A stretch of 64,000 bases of DNA from Bacillota bacterium (GTDB lineage: Bacteria; Bacillota; Clostridia; Christensenellales; Aristaeellaceae). Shown one piece after another: positions 63,764 to 64,000 of the stretch. Position 1 is the first letter of the stretch; each line of letters starts with the position of its first letter. The notes beneath the pieces were generated by a model. The model had not been told where the DNA came from. It saw only the letters and a list, made by a program, of their open reading frames with translations, and made no database searches. A program made the position numbers and the translations under genes. The stretch is taken from contig JAEWSC010000056.1 of assembly GCA_023398575.1 (NCBI GenBank), forward strand, positions 1-64,000, in the 5' to 3' direction.

Positions 63764-64000
63764 AGATACAAAGAGTAGCCGTGAATGATTAAATGGTAGT
63801 ATTTCTATATTTTAACGCCGTCGTGAAAGAAAATGAATATAGGGATGTGTTATAGTTCCTCCTAAAATGAAAAGTGGAGAGGAGAATTTGCGCAGACGTA
63901 GCAGGAAGACATGCTTTATGGTGCTGCATCTCTTTCAGGCGGTACCATCCATTATGCAAGCTGAATATCTCTAAGTCATGACCCAAATCTCAGTTTTTAC

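Noticed and set aside
63789..63986. Small minus-strand frame at the window end
   Set aside because: No ribosome binding site and no family resemblance; the plus strand here carries better promoter and ribosome-binding signals.

Overview
The window looks like a chromosomal segment of a plant-glycan-degrading Bacillota of the class Clostridia, possibly Christensenellales or a relative (inference). The support is strong AGGAGG-type ribosome binding sites, GTG and TTG starts, LplB/YtcP/YesMN-type importers and regulators, a GPH symporter and many intracellular exo-glycosidases. The secreted proteins carry signal-peptidase-I signals without a lipobox. I see no rRNA, tRNA or CRISPR array.

Region 1 (1-10.3 kb) is a defence-like island. 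A DUF1998-type helicase has lost its N-terminal half next to a sequence resembling an IS256-family end, and it is followed by a NERD-nuclease/UvrD-helicase gene. Facing them is a three-gene set on the minus strand: metallophosphoesterase, small middle component and SMC-like ATPase. This matches the ABC three-component (ABC-3C) conflict-system layout. Upstream lies a second compact minus-strand operon: a membrane-anchored STAS-GHKL ATPase, a STAS-like DUF4325 protein and a two-helix membrane protein. It has no function I can name. An XRE-regulator remnant and a decapitated secreted-protein remnant mark the island edge.

Region 2 (11.1-20.1 kb) is a catabolic operon of GPH symporter, GH78 alpha-L-rhamnosidase and GH3 beta-glycosidase. 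It diverges from its AraC regulator, with a palindrome between them. A decayed large serine recombinase follows.

Region 3 (20.3-33.1 kb) is a minus-strand operon of LplB and YtcP permeases, solute-binding protein (SBP), GH95, GH95-like and GH42. It lies beside a GntR-LacI regulator with a 26-bp perfect palindrome. Fragments of two more SBP genes show deletion and rearrangement. Region 4 (33.3-44.0 kb) has a YesN/YesM two-component pair, then SBP, two permeases, GH31, a GH43 C-terminal remnant and GH36.

Region 5 (44.5-53.8 kb) has a MITE-like repeat and four paralogous secreted esterases of about 640 residues. All four share an N-terminal half I do not recognise. Region 6 (54.7-63.6 kb) has a third importer (SBP, LplB, YtcP), an AraC regulator, a GH43 beta-xylosidase, a LacI repressor with a clear promoter/operator, and an ArsR-type regulator with a long C-terminal domain.

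Taken together, GH95 (fucosidase), GH42 (galactosidase), GH31 (xylosidase) and GH3 (glucosidase) could dismantle fucosylated xyloglucan oligosaccharides from the non-reducing end. GH78, GH36 and GH43 suggest additional pectic or galactosylated side chains. The secreted esterases could remove acyl groups outside the cell. None of the three ABC importers has an ATPase gene here, so a shared MsmX/UgpC-type ATPase must be encoded elsewhere. Substrates are inferred from family membership only.
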